Shown here piece after piece: positions 9,390 through 16,650 of a stretch of DNA of 37,978 nucleotides. How positions within the stretch are numbered: the first letter of the stretch is position 1; each line of letters opens with the position of its first letter. Under the pieces are notes generated by a model, which was given only the letters and a program-made list of their open reading frames with translations, was not told the origin of the DNA and did not search any database. The position numbers were made by a program, and so were the translations under genes. The DNA is from Porticoccaceae bacterium (GTDB lineage Bacteria; Pseudomonadota; Gammaproteobacteria; Pseudomonadales; Porticoccaceae): assembly GCA_018663035.1 (NCBI GenBank), contig JABJEX010000091.1, forward strand, positions 1 through 37,978, written 5' to 3'.

Positions 9390-9803
9390 CTACCTTCTCA
9401 ACAACGGAGAATCAGCAACCTGCTGAACCTCTCCTCCTATGTAAAACCACTGCTGGTCAATAAGAATAAAAATGGATTTTTCGTGCATTTCGCTGATGGT
9501 ATCGCCCTCTTGATACTTTGCCTTGAATTCAACCCAGCCTTGGTTACCACTTTTATCAGAGCCCAACACCTGTAACCCCAGCCAGTCTTGGTCTCGTCTA
9601 GAGAGCAGCGCTTCCGACAGACCCTTGGCCATAGGGGCAAACCAGGTTTTTAGTAGATAGCGACCGTAGCCACCAAGGGCATAGGCACTGTACCTTGAGC
9701 GCATTAACTGCTCAGGTGTCAATGCTGACTGCTGCTCCAAAAGCAAAGGCTCACAGCAAAAGGCAAAAGGTTTTTTACTGCAGCACACACATCTGTCGTT
9801 CAT
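9390..9803 (-). CDS. YchJ-like protein (SEC-C motif plus NTF2-like domain)
   Basis: A 137-residue member of the YchJ/UPF0225 family. The N-terminal cysteine cluster CVCCSKKPFAFCC resembles the zinc-binding SEC-C motif. The core carries LTPEQLMRSRYSAYALGGYGRYLLKTW followed by an NTF2-like beta region (GWVEFKAKYQEG). The function of the family is not established. It sits four bases upstream of the HSL-type hydrolase gene. Family assignment is good; no role is claimed. Confidence 0.9.
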   Translation of the reverse strand: MNDRCVCCSKKPFAFCCEPLLLEQQSALTPEQLMRSRYSAYALGGYGRYLLKTWFAPMAKGLSEALLSRRDQDWLGLQVLGSDKSGNQGWVEFKAKYQEGDTISEMHEKSIFILIDQQWFYIGGEVQQVADSPLLRR

Positions 9804-9847
9804 TAAACAAAGTTACCAAAGTTTTTTTATTAGTCTATCTTAGCCTG

Positions 9848-9880
9848 CCCTAGCCTGCCATAAGGTCAGGGTGCCTTTTT
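9848..9880 (+). terminator. hairpin plus U-run in the leader region of yajQ (candidate attenuator)
   Basis: CCCTAGCCT (9848-9856) can pair with AGGTCAGGG (9863-9871) with one mismatch and one G-U pair, around a 6-base loop. TGCC and five T residues follow. It lies between two divergent genes, upstream of yajQ and reading toward it, so it would end a leader transcript rather than a gene. The T-run begins four bases from the stem, which weakens the case. Confidence 0.3.
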
Positions 9881-9943
9881 ATTACCCTACCTCCACAGTC
9901 TGGTTTAAGATAGTCCCCAGTTAAATAAACAATGAGTATTAGC

Positions 9944-10429
9944 ATGCCAAGTCTAGATATAGTTTCTGAAGTCGACACCGCAGAAATACGCAATGCCACA
10001 GAAAACTCTACCCGAGAGCTGGCGACACGTTTTGATTTTCGTGGCGTTGACGCCAGTATCAGTTTAGCTAATGACATAGTGACCATTAAAACTGAAGCTG
10101 ACTTTCAATGTCAGCAACTGCTGGATATTTTTCGTACTCAGCTGATTAAGCGTAATATAGATCCAAGAATTATAGAATGCGACGAAGAATCTCTTCACAG
10201 CGGCAAGACCTTTTCATTAATGGTTAAGTTTAAGCAGGGAATTAGCAGCGAAATCAGTAAGAAAATTGTCAAGCTTATAAAAGACAAAAAACTTAAGGTT
10301 CAGGCGAGCATTCAGGGCGATCAGGTGCGAGTTACAGGTAAAAAGCGCGACGAGTTACAGGCTATTATGGCCATGGTGCGTGAAGCCGATCTGGGTCAGC
10401 CTTTTCAATTTAAAAACTTTAGAGACTAG
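9944..10429 (+). CDS. yajQ: YajQ family nucleotide-binding protein
   Basis: YajQ (UPF0234/DUF520) proteins are small nucleotide-binding proteins; some members bind cyclic di-GMP and act with transcription factors, and others have been reported to bind tRNA. The family start [11 protein letters not shown], the [12 protein letters not shown] segment, and the ending [33 protein letters not shown] (read in parts) are very close to E. coli YajQ. I choose ATG 9944 (161 residues) over ATG 9932, because it gives the family's usual N-terminus and has a GAG seven bases upstream. It is a single-gene unit converging on msrB. Confidence 0.95.
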   Translation: MPSLDIVSEVDTAEIRNATENSTRELATRFDFRGVDASISLANDIVTIKTEADFQCQQLLDIFRTQLIKRNIDPRIIECDEESLHSGKTFSLMVKFKQGISSEISKKIVKLIKDKKLKVQASIQGDQVRVTGKKRDELQAIMAMVREADLGQPFQFKNFRD

Positions 10430-10476
10430 GGTTAGCTCTCCAGTAGATTAACCGTACGAGAAATGCCCGATAGACT

Positions 10477-10854
10477 CTAATCCAGAGCTTCAAAGCGCAT
10501 GGAGATGCTATTGACGCAGTGCCGTATATTCTTGGTGGTAAAGCCTTCGCCCTCAAATACATGCCCTAAATGACCATCGCAATTAGTGCAGACAATCTCT
10601 ACACGCCGACCATCGGCGTCTGGGTAACGGCTCACAGCACCAGGTATTTCATCGTCAAAACTCGGCCAGCCGCAGTGTGATGGAAATTTATGCGCGGAGA
10701 GGTAAAGCGGTGCATTGCACTGCCTACACAGGTACCTGCCCTCTGCCTGATTGTCGGTATACTCGCCGACGAATGGACGCTCGGTACCTTTGTGAAGAAT
10801 TACATATTGCTCGTCTGCTGTAAGCTGGTTGTATTCTCTATCGCTCAATGTCAT
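10477..10854 (-). CDS. msrB: peptide-methionine (R)-S-oxide reductase MsrB
   Basis: Repairs oxidised methionine (the R-sulfoxide) in proteins using thioredoxin. The 125 residues show two zinc-binding CxxC pairs (C43/C46 in CRQC, C89/C92 in CTNC), the CGWPSF motif (61-66), HLGHVF, and the catalytic cysteine C113 in RHCVNSISM, where many relatives have RYCVNS. No signal peptide, so cytoplasmic. A strong AGGAG site precedes the ATG. The gene starts nine bases after the stop of the upstream kinase, so it is probably the last gene of the TPP-riboswitch operon. Confidence 0.96.
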   Translation of the reverse strand: MTLSDREYNQLTADEQYVILHKGTERPFVGEYTDNQAEGRYLCRQCNAPLYLSAHKFPSHCGWPSFDDEIPGAVSRYPDADGRRVEIVCTNCDGHLGHVFEGEGFTTKNIRHCVNSISMRFEALD

Positions 10855-10863
10855 CTCCTAATT

Positions 10864-11550
10864 CTAAAGTTGCACTGCCAGCCATAACTTGTCCATGGCC
10901 TGTTTGACCTGCAACAGAGCCTGCAATGACTCCTGTTGCTGATGGTTGTTAATATAATCTGCTCCATATAGACGCAGAAAATCTAGCCCTGGATGACCCA
11001 AGGCGGCGTATTCCCAATCGATAATAAACAGCCCCCTGTCAGTCTCGATTATATTCTCTGGCACCATGTCGTGATGGCAAATCACTGGATGCCAATCACC
11101 TTCGTCCACTAACTTAGCCGCCCGCTCTATATGCTCTCTTACCTGATCAGAGACCGTCTGACTGGACAGTTGACGAAGATACTGCTGGCAGTACTGCAAA
11201 TAGTTGCGTGGGCTATCCCCGGGCATTTCAATGTTTTGGACTCTGCGCAGCGCTGATGAGAGCGCCTCCATGGTGTGACTGTTTTTAAGGCTCTTTTGGC
11301 TAAGGGTTAGGCCGACTATGAACTCTGAAACCATGACCTCTGGACCAATTGAGTAGACCTTTGGAACAACCCCTGTTGGCTCCAATAGCTTGAGTATCTT
11401 TGCTTCGCGATGACGATCTATGCCGAGCTTGACACTGTCTGCAGAATTAACTCGTACGACTGCCTGAAACGCGCCAGAGGCCACTAGGAAGGTTTCATTG
11501 GTTCGCCCACCCACAAGCTCCTCTAGGACCTGGGGAGCCTCGGAAAGCAT
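10864..11550 (-). CDS. APH/choline-kinase-fold phosphotransferase, probable thiamine kinase
   Basis: Small-molecule kinase of the aminoglycoside phosphotransferase/choline kinase fold. It has the nucleotide loop LVGGRTNETFLV near the N-terminus, the catalytic loop VICHHDMVPENI (HxDxxxxN) and the metal motif IDWEYAALGHPGLDF. I place the start at 11550 (228 residues): an AGGAG sits eight bases upstream and the kinase fold begins right there. A frame opening at 11712 would overlap pnuT by over 100 bases. The family phosphorylates choline, thiamine or similar alcohols; position after a TPP riboswitch, TonB receptor and PnuT-like permease points to thiamine, as in E. coli ThiK. The substrate is inferred. 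Confidence 0.8.
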   Translation of the reverse strand: MLSEAPQVLEELVGGRTNETFLVASGAFQAVVRVNSADSVKLGIDRHREAKILKLLEPTGVVPKVYSIGPEVMVSEFIVGLTLSQKSLKNSHTMEALSSALRRVQNIEMPGDSPRNYLQYCQQYLRQLSSQTVSDQVREHIERAAKLVDEGDWHPVICHHDMVPENIIETDRGLFIIDWEYAALGHPGLDFLRLYGADYINNHQQQESLQALLQVKQAMDKLWLAVQL

Positions 11551-11581
11551 ATCAGAGTCTCCTATGTCCCACTGCTGCCAG

Positions 11582-12184
11582 TTAGATAGGGTCTGTTGTA
11601 GCAGTTGCTGCGTTCTGTTCGAAATAGCTGTTTCTCCAAGCAATATAGCCGACCACCGACAGGCCCAAGTATAACGTAAGCATAGCCGCGGTTTGATAGA
11701 GCTCTCTATCAATAAACAGATAGATGGAAACAGAATTAATAACCATCCAATAGAGCCAGTTTTCTACAACCTTCCGCGCCACCATCAGAGTAGTAACAAT
11801 ACTGGCCCAAGTGGTGAATGAGTCCAGATAGGGTAACTTGGCATCCGTGGTGACTGTTAAAAAATAACCGGATATTAGACTGGTCGACAGAGTCAGAACC
11901 ACAACGCAAAGGTGCTGCTGCGCAGTCCAGCGACAGAGGGGCAATCCCTGTTTAACTGTGCCACCCCGCTGCCATTGATACCAGCCATATACCGCCATTG
12001 CCATGTAGTAGACATTAAGAGCCGACTCCATATAAAGGCTAACATCGCCAAATATCCAAACGTAAATGGCAGTGCTAAAAAAGGCACAGTACCAGCACAG
12101 ACTATTTTCTTTCATGGCCAAGACGAGGTAGGCGATAGACAGGGCTACCGCCAGACTTTCAAGATTCAGCCATGCAAACATCAT
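11582..12184 (-). CDS. pnuT: PnuC-family transporter, probable thiamine permease PnuT
   Basis: Integral inner membrane protein of the PnuC family, which carries vitamin precursors (nicotinamide riboside for PnuC, thiamine for PnuT) by facilitated diffusion driven by intracellular phosphorylation. The 200 residues form about seven hydrophobic segments, with aromatic-rich motifs SALNVYYMAMAVYGWYQW and ENWLYWMVINSVSIYLF typical of the family. The ATG follows directly on the stop of the thiamine-binding gene (TAAATG). A TPP riboswitch upstream and a kinase downstream favour thiamine over nicotinamide riboside. Family is sure, substrate inferred from context. Confidence 0.85.
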   Translation of the reverse strand: MMFAWLNLESLAVALSIAYLVLAMKENSLCWYCAFFSTAIYVWIFGDVSLYMESALNVYYMAMAVYGWYQWQRGGTVKQGLPLCRWTAQQHLCVVVLTLSTSLISGYFLTVTTDAKLPYLDSFTTWASIVTTLMVARKVVENWLYWMVINSVSIYLFIDRELYQTAAMLTLYLGLSVVGYIAWRNSYFEQNAATATTDPI

Positions 12185-12433
12185 TTAAAGAGCCTCATAA
12201 CCAGGGATAATCTTGGCGACATAGATTGCCATATTGAACTCTCGATAACATTCGGCAATTGTCTCCTGCACAGCAGCCATGGCGTGCTCGAAGCTACCCT
12301 GCACCACAGTACTGGTTGGGAACGTGGAGACCTTAAGATTCTCGTACTGATTAATTTTTTGGATAAATCCATCAATGGGAGGAATAAAATCCTCCCGAGT
12401 GGGATACATACTTATATCAATGGTAACTTGCAT
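12185..12433 (-). CDS. YkoF/MTH1187-like small thiamine-binding protein
   Basis: An 82-residue protein resembling the YkoF/Thiamine_BP group, small ferredoxin-fold proteins of which several bind thiamine or hydroxymethylpyrimidine. Visible family-like features are the opening VTIDISMYPT, the central VSTFPTSTVVQGSF and a closing YVAKIIPG strand. It has no signal peptide and so should be cytoplasmic. A clear AGGAG lies five bases before its ATG. It lies 26 bases after the TonB receptor and its stop abuts the pnuT start, so it is firmly in the riboswitch-controlled operon. It may buffer thiamine between permease and kinase; that role is inference. Confidence 0.75.
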   Translation of the reverse strand: MQVTIDISMYPTREDFIPPIDGFIQKINQYENLKVSTFPTSTVVQGSFEHAMAAVQETIAECYREFNMAIYVAKIIPGYEAL

Positions 12434-12459
12434 GATCGCTCCTTATTCGCCAAGGACTG

Positions 12460-14553
12460 TTAAAAGTCATATTTGCCAGTCAGACCAAATACTCGCGGAG
12501 CGCCATACTGATAGTAGGGTTCAGTTTCGTACCCTTTGCGAGGATCGTTACCAAAGCTACCGAAGCCACGTACAATCACATCTTCATCGGTAAGGTTGCG
12601 ACCCCATAGAGATAGCTGCCAATCTCCAGTATCGTAAGTCAGATTGGCATTGAGTAGCTCATAGGATTGAGTCTTTGCACTGTGACGCGATGATAGGAAG
12701 AATTCATCCTTACCTTCGATATCCAGACCGACCGCAAGGCTGTCAGTTACTTGAAAGCTGGCGCCTAGCGCAAATTGATAGCTGGGAGCATGCGCCTGTT
12801 CTCTACCATCTAATGTCTCTGAAAGCGGCGTATCGAATTCTGTCTTGAGTAACCCGATACTACCAAACAGCGCCACAGTCTCGCTGGCAAACCAATTGAA
12901 CTCAAGTTCAGTACCCATATTAGTGCCCTTGGCAGCGTTGCCAAAATAGTCGGTGAAACTAGTCGCATTAGTCTCGTCGATGGGCTGCACAAGGGACTGC
13001 TTAATTTGAATATCATCCCTTAGCTGATAAAACACAGCCAACTGCGCCTGCAACGACCCATCCAACCAGAGCCCTTTTACACCGCCTTCAATATTCCACA
13101 TCTGTTCAGTGTCAAACTCACGATCTACGGCATCGAGAGCAGGGTCACTATTGACACCACCAGCTTTATATCCACGGGATACCAGACCGTAGACCATGGG
13201 TCCTGAAGCAGTCCTGTACTGCAGTGCAACACGAGCACCCCAGAGGTCTTCATCCACGCCGTGATCTATCATCTCAGAATCGCTGTAGTCAGCCTCTCGA
13301 TTCTCAAGTCGCAGTCCCGTCACCAGTGTTAGATTGGAAGATAGATGGCTGTCCAACTGCGCATAGATGGCCCGATTGCTAGTTTTAAAATCACTAACAA
13401 AATCACCGGCGGCAAAACTGTACTGTCTCAAAAGCGCCTCGTCCTGCTCTCGCCAATATGCCCCCAACACCCAGTCAGTGCTGCCATTCAAAATCTGTCC
13501 GCCATCCTTAGAGGTAAGACGCACATCTAGGCTACCGTTATGGCTATCGCGAATATAATTATCCACCGACTCATAGCCGTCATAGATGCAGACGAAATCA
13601 ACGCAGATATCGCTGTAAGTCCAGTCTTCGTCATAGCCATATTCAAGATTGTTATTGGCATAACTCAAAGTACTGGCTAGCTCGAAACTAGCATGGCCCT
13701 GCCAGCTACCCTGCAGTGCAACAGCAGTTGCCTCGTGGCGATCCTGGCCTGGGTTGTCTGACAATGTGTTACGGCTGTTATCCAGACTAAAGGCGTCATA
13801 GCCATTATCAGCTTCCACATGGAAAATCGTGAGCTTGAGGTTGGTATCCTCAGTAGCCTGCCAATCTAAAATAGATCTCAGACTCAGCTCATCAATATTG
13901 TTGGTGTCCGAGCGACTTAGAAAATCATTTTCAACATAGCCATCACTGCTGTGCTTTTGCACTGCCAATCTAAAACCAAGGTTGTTACTAAGCGGCCCAC
14001 CGACCCCAGCACTGAGGGTGCGGCTATTATAGTCAGCCAATGCGACCTCTAGATTGCCCTGTAACTGCTCAGAGGGCTGCACAGCTCGCAGACTTATCAG
14101 GCCAGCTAGTGCGTTAGCACCATAGAGGGTCCCCTGCGGACCCCGCAGTATCTCGACTTGCTGAATGTCCATCGTGGTGGCAGCTCCAGCTATTCCGGTA
14201 AAATCAATACCATCCACCATAATGCCGACAGAGGGATTGAGGGGTTCAATAAACTGACTGCGCTCACCAATCCCACGAATCTGGATAAAGCGCCCTCGGG
14301 ACGCGCCGCTAGAAAAATTCACATTGGGGGCCGAATTAAGCAGGTCCTCCAAATGCCTAGCTTGGCGCTTAAGGATCAATTTATTATCGAACAGGGAAAT
14401 ACTTGCTGCAGATTCCAAGACTGTGGAGTCTCGAAGATCACCGCTGACAATAACTTCGTCAATGCCTGTGTCGGCAGAAGCTAGGGGCGCAAAAAAGTAG
14501 CAGGTCAGCGCAAAAACAAGCGGTCTAGGTGTGGAAAAATTAGTGGTATTCAT
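12460..14553 (-). CDS. TonB-dependent outer membrane receptor, probable thiamine uptake
   Basis: A 697-residue TonB-dependent receptor. It has a signal peptide (cleavage probably after ASA, residue 27), a TonB-box-like IDEVIVSG (31-38), a plug domain with QIRGIGERSQFIE and VEILRGPQGTLYGANALAG, and a 22-strand barrel ending in a terminal Phe (LTGKYDF), the outer membrane assembly signal. It takes up scarce ligands using proton-motive force passed by TonB. A TPP riboswitch directly upstream and the thiamine genes downstream make thiamine or a thiamine precursor the likely ligand. A GAGG site lies eight bases before the ATG. Family certain, ligand inferred. Confidence 0.93.
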   Translation of the reverse strand: MNTTNFSTPRPLVFALTCYFFAPLASADTGIDEVIVSGDLRDSTVLESAASISLFDNKLILKRQARHLEDLLNSAPNVNFSSGASRGRFIQIRGIGERSQFIEPLNPSVGIMVDGIDFTGIAGAATTMDIQQVEILRGPQGTLYGANALAGLISLRAVQPSEQLQGNLEVALADYNSRTLSAGVGGPLSNNLGFRLAVQKHSSDGYVENDFLSRSDTNNIDELSLRSILDWQATEDTNLKLTIFHVEADNGYDAFSLDNSRNTLSDNPGQDRHEATAVALQGSWQGHASFELASTLSYANNNLEYGYDEDWTYSDICVDFVCIYDGYESVDNYIRDSHNGSLDVRLTSKDGGQILNGSTDWVLGAYWREQDEALLRQYSFAAGDFVSDFKTSNRAIYAQLDSHLSSNLTLVTGLRLENREADYSDSEMIDHGVDEDLWGARVALQYRTASGPMVYGLVSRGYKAGGVNSDPALDAVDREFDTEQMWNIEGGVKGLWLDGSLQAQLAVFYQLRDDIQIKQSLVQPIDETNATSFTDYFGNAAKGTNMGTELEFNWFASETVALFGSIGLLKTEFDTPLSETLDGREQAHAPSYQFALGASFQVTDSLAVGLDIEGKDEFFLSSRHSAKTQSYELLNANLTYDTGDWQLSLWGRNLTDEDVIVRGFGSFGNDPRKGYETEPYYQYGAPRVFGLTGKYDF

Positions 14554-14631
14554 AGCATGAGCCTCAGTAACAATGGTTAAGGAGACCCGGAGTCAAGAGA
14601 CGGAGTGAAGGGCAAAAAACCAGTAGTCCTA

Positions 14632-14704
14632 TTCCTACGCCGGTATAATCCGGATCAGGTTCAAAGGGTACTTCTCAGGTCTGTTTGGGACCGCCCCTTA
14701 GGAA
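14632..14704 (-). ncRNA. TPP riboswitch (THI element)
   Basis: Read on the minus strand, this is a THI-box aptamer. Stem P1 is TTCCTA (14704-14699) pairing perfectly with TAGGAA (14637-14632). The conserved CTGAGA core is at 14678-14673, the pyrophosphate/pyrimidine-binding core ACCCTTTGAACCTGATC at 14669-14653, and the closing GGCGTAGG at 14641-14634. Seventy-eight bases separate it from the TonB receptor start. TPP riboswitches normally shut off thiamine uptake or synthesis genes when TPP is plentiful. Confidence 0.95.
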
Positions 14705-14712
14705 ACGCAGTC

Positions 14713-14742
14713 ATGATATCACCACGTGGATTAATCTTTCAA
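14713..14742 (-). promoter_or_regulatory. sigma-70 promoter of the TPP-riboswitch operon
   Basis: On the minus strand, TTGAAA (14742-14737) and TATCAT (14718-14713) are 18 bases apart. The predicted start site, near 14705, falls directly at the 5' strand of riboswitch stem P1, as needed for a cotranscriptionally folding aptamer. It sits between the Tag-like gene stop and the riboswitch. Confidence 0.6.
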
Positions 14743-14757
14743 CAGAGCAAATAATAC

Positions 14758-15426
14758 CTAGACGGTGCAAGACAGAATGCGACTTATCTGACAGAGAGGC
14801 CGCCCAGACTCGGCCCGCAGATCCTCAAAAACCTGCTCTACCAGCTTCAAGTCACGCTGCGAGGTAGGACTAAATTTCTTCATAAAACCATGATTAATCA
14901 GAGCATCGCAGACATCCTTGGTCAGCAAAAATGTGTCTCGGCCCATACTTCGCAGCATCATTGGCCCAGTATTACCACCTAGACGCGAACCCTGCTTTTT
15001 CATCTCGAGCCAAAGGCCAGTGATATTATCCTCGGGCCAGTGGGCTATAAATTCAGCAAAGCTGCCATGGCTACGCTGACGATCGAGAACATAGACCGCA
15101 TTGTTGCGCACTGCAACAATCTTAGTGAAGTTGCGCACAATACTCTTATCCTGAGCCAAGGCTTCTAATTTCTCATCACTAAAGTGCGCCACAGCCAACG
15201 GATTGAACTCAGCAAAGGCAGTTTCAAATCCTGACCATTTATTATCTATCACGCGCCAAACAAACCCTGCTCGGAAAATACAGCGCGACATCATCGACAA
15301 ATAGCGCGAATCTGGCTGCTCGGCTAACTGCGCTGCGGTTTTAGGGCGGGGCAAAATCGCCTCGAGTAACTCGGTGCCACCACGATTGGCAGCGGCAAGT
15401 TTATAAAGAGCACTAAACGAGGTCAT
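14758..15426 (-). CDS. DNA-3-methyladenine glycosylase I (Tag)-like protein
   Basis: A 222-residue protein related to the Tag family of base-excision DNA glycosylases, which remove alkylated adenine. Family-like segments are SRCIFRAGFVWRVIDNKWSG, FETAFAEFNPLAVAHFSDE, and IVRNFTKIVAVRNNAVYVLD in the middle, matching the Tag pattern of helices around the base pocket. The usual N-terminal zinc-binding CxW start of E. coli Tag is not seen, so this belongs to a divergent subgroup and its activity is not assured. It lies just upstream of the thiamine operon, which has its own promoter, and is downstream of a LysE-type gene on the same strand. Confidence 0.75.
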   Translation of the reverse strand: MTSFSALYKLAAANRGGTELLEAILPRPKTAAQLAEQPDSRYLSMMSRCIFRAGFVWRVIDNKWSGFETAFAEFNPLAVAHFSDEKLEALAQDKSIVRNFTKIVAVRNNAVYVLDRQRSHGSFAEFIAHWPEDNITGLWLEMKKQGSRLGGNTGPMMLRSMGRDTFLLTKDVCDALINHGFMKKFSPTSQRDLKLVEQVFEDLRAESGRPLCQISRILSCTV

Positions 15427-15498
15427 GGAGATGATATCCTTTTGGGCAGGCTCTACTCTAGAGGGCGTAAGCTAACGTTGAGATTATTAATACCGGAT

Positions 15499-16155
15499 TT
15501 AAACAAAATTAGCCCTTAGCATACTAGCCATAAACTGGATAGAAATAATGAATAAAATAAAGCTAAAAACCTTATCCAAGATCCAACTATTACGTTGAAA
15601 CCTAATAATAGTACCGGACTGCGATAATAGTAAAACGACCAGAATGTACCAGAGCGCATCAACGCCACCGGCAATCGCGGTCAGAGCAAGTTTTTCCCAT
15701 GCTTCACTTTCAGGTCGCACAAACTGGCTAAATAAAGCTGTAAAAAACACCAGAATCTTTGGGTTCACCAATGCAATCAGAAAGCCATCTCGCGCTGCGG
15801 CCCAAGGTGATGATTGCACAGCCACTGCGATAGTAGGTTCTTTACGAGTTGATGCGAACGCAAGTTTGACCGCCATATAAAGTAAAAAAAGACTTCCGGC
15901 GAACTGAATCACATCAAAGACGACAGGATTTTTATCGACCGCTACCACCAACCCGAAAGCTGTTAAAAAAGCGAATAGCGCTATGCCAAGACCATGAGCT
16001 GAGGCGGCACACAGCCCTGCAACTTTACCCTGAGATACAGAGTGATTAACAATCAGTGCCAAGCTTGGGCCCGGTGACATTGCACCAAGCAGGCAGGCGA
16101 AAATCGCAGAGGCCCAAAAAAACCAATCTGAAGAACTGCCATAAAGTATGTCCAT
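15499..16155 (-). CDS. LysE/RhtB family amino-acid exporter
   Basis: A 218-residue inner membrane protein of the LysE/RhtB superfamily, which exports amino acids or related metabolites. The family motif is seen near the N-terminus (LLGAMSPGPSLALIVNHSVSQ, split over the first and second helices), followed by GKVAGLCAASAHGLGIALF and the central NPKILVFFTALFSQF segment. About six hydrophobic segments are visible. The substrate cannot be predicted. A 16-base palindrome lies 77 bases upstream of its start. Downstream comes the Tag-like gene after 72 bases. Confidence 0.92.
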   Translation of the reverse strand: MDILYGSSSDWFFWASAIFACLLGAMSPGPSLALIVNHSVSQGKVAGLCAASAHGLGIALFAFLTAFGLVVAVDKNPVVFDVIQFAGSLFLLYMAVKLAFASTRKEPTIAVAVQSSPWAAARDGFLIALVNPKILVFFTALFSQFVRPESEAWEKLALTAIAGGVDALWYILVVLLLSQSGTIIRFQRNSWILDKVFSFILFIISIQFMASMLRANFV

Positions 16156-16231
16156 AGGGGTTTTATACAGGCCTACAGGGATAAAACAAGTTTAATTTGA
16201 TCGTTGATATTGAGGCTCATAGCAATACAAG

Positions 16232-16247
16232 TAATACTTTAGTATTA
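16232..16247. promoter_or_regulatory. 16-base palindrome, candidate operator upstream of the LysE-type exporter
   Basis: TAATACT and AGTATTA flank two T residues, forming a perfect dyad. It lies in the 255-base divergent region between the exporter (minus) and the small repeat-containing ORF (plus). On the minus strand it would overlap the -35 region of an extended -10 box TGCTATGAG. It looks like a repressor-binding site; which protein binds is unknown, the nearby XRE regulator being one candidate. Confidence 0.45.
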
Positions 16248-16410
16248 GCTCGTAAGAACTATAGGAACTAGTCGCTTAATCAGTAAACTTAGTCGGGCTA
16301 AAGATTTTATATTTTTGTTTAAAGCCCGGAACGGACACCATGCGGCAGATGACCCTCTTGAAATAGCACTGCTATGCAAGACTATTTACCGACCTTAGGA
16401 AGTGTTGACC

Positions 16411-16650
16411 ATGGATTTAGCTACAGACATAACAGGCACTAAAATCGCAAGCTGCACTGATATCGCAAGCCGCACTGATATCGCAAGCTGCACCAATCAG
16501 CCAATACCACTAATATCTGGACCTTTGAATGGGCTATGTCTGCAGAGCGCCTTTGAAGGAGGGTTAGACAAGTTTATGGACTGCGTGAAAAGCCTGCCTT
16601 TAACGGAAAGACAAAGACTGCTGAAAACACTCCGCGAAAATATTAATTGA
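16411..16650 (+). CDS. small hypothetical protein with a repeat-encoded N-terminal part
   Basis: I do not recognise this 79-residue protein. ATG 16411 follows an AGGAAG ribosome site at good spacing; a GTG nine bases earlier is less likely. Residues 12-29 are encoded by three 18-base repeats (IASCTD, IASRTD, IASCTN). The C-terminal third, GGLDKFMDCVKSLPLTERQRLLKTLREN in parts, looks like an amphipathic helix pair. The gene converges on the XRE-type regulator and overlaps its end by eight bases. The tail pattern (V/I-x-x-L, acidic-Arg-x-x-Leu-Leu/Phe, ending in Asn) resembles the end of that regulator. It could be a real small protein or a chance frame. Confidence 0.5.
   Translation: MDLATDITGTKIASCTDIASRTDIASCTNQPIPLISGPLNGLCLQSAFEGGLDKFMDCVKSLPLTERQRLLKTLRENIN
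16444..16497 (+). repeat. three tandem copies of an 18-base repeat
   Basis: ATCGCAAGCTGCACTGAT is followed by a second copy with one change and a third with two changes, at 16444-16461, 16462-16479 and 16480-16497. The unit length is a multiple of three and keeps the reading frame of the small ORF, giving three six-residue repeats. Confidence 0.9.

Noticed and set aside
11551-11712. Longer N-terminus of the kinase
   Set aside because: It would overlap pnuT by over 100 bases, has shadow-like sequence, and a strong ribosome site marks ATG 11550.
16310-16345. CGGGCT...AGCCCG inverted repeat as terminator
   Set aside because: Only six base pairs around a loop of about 25 bases and no following T-run.
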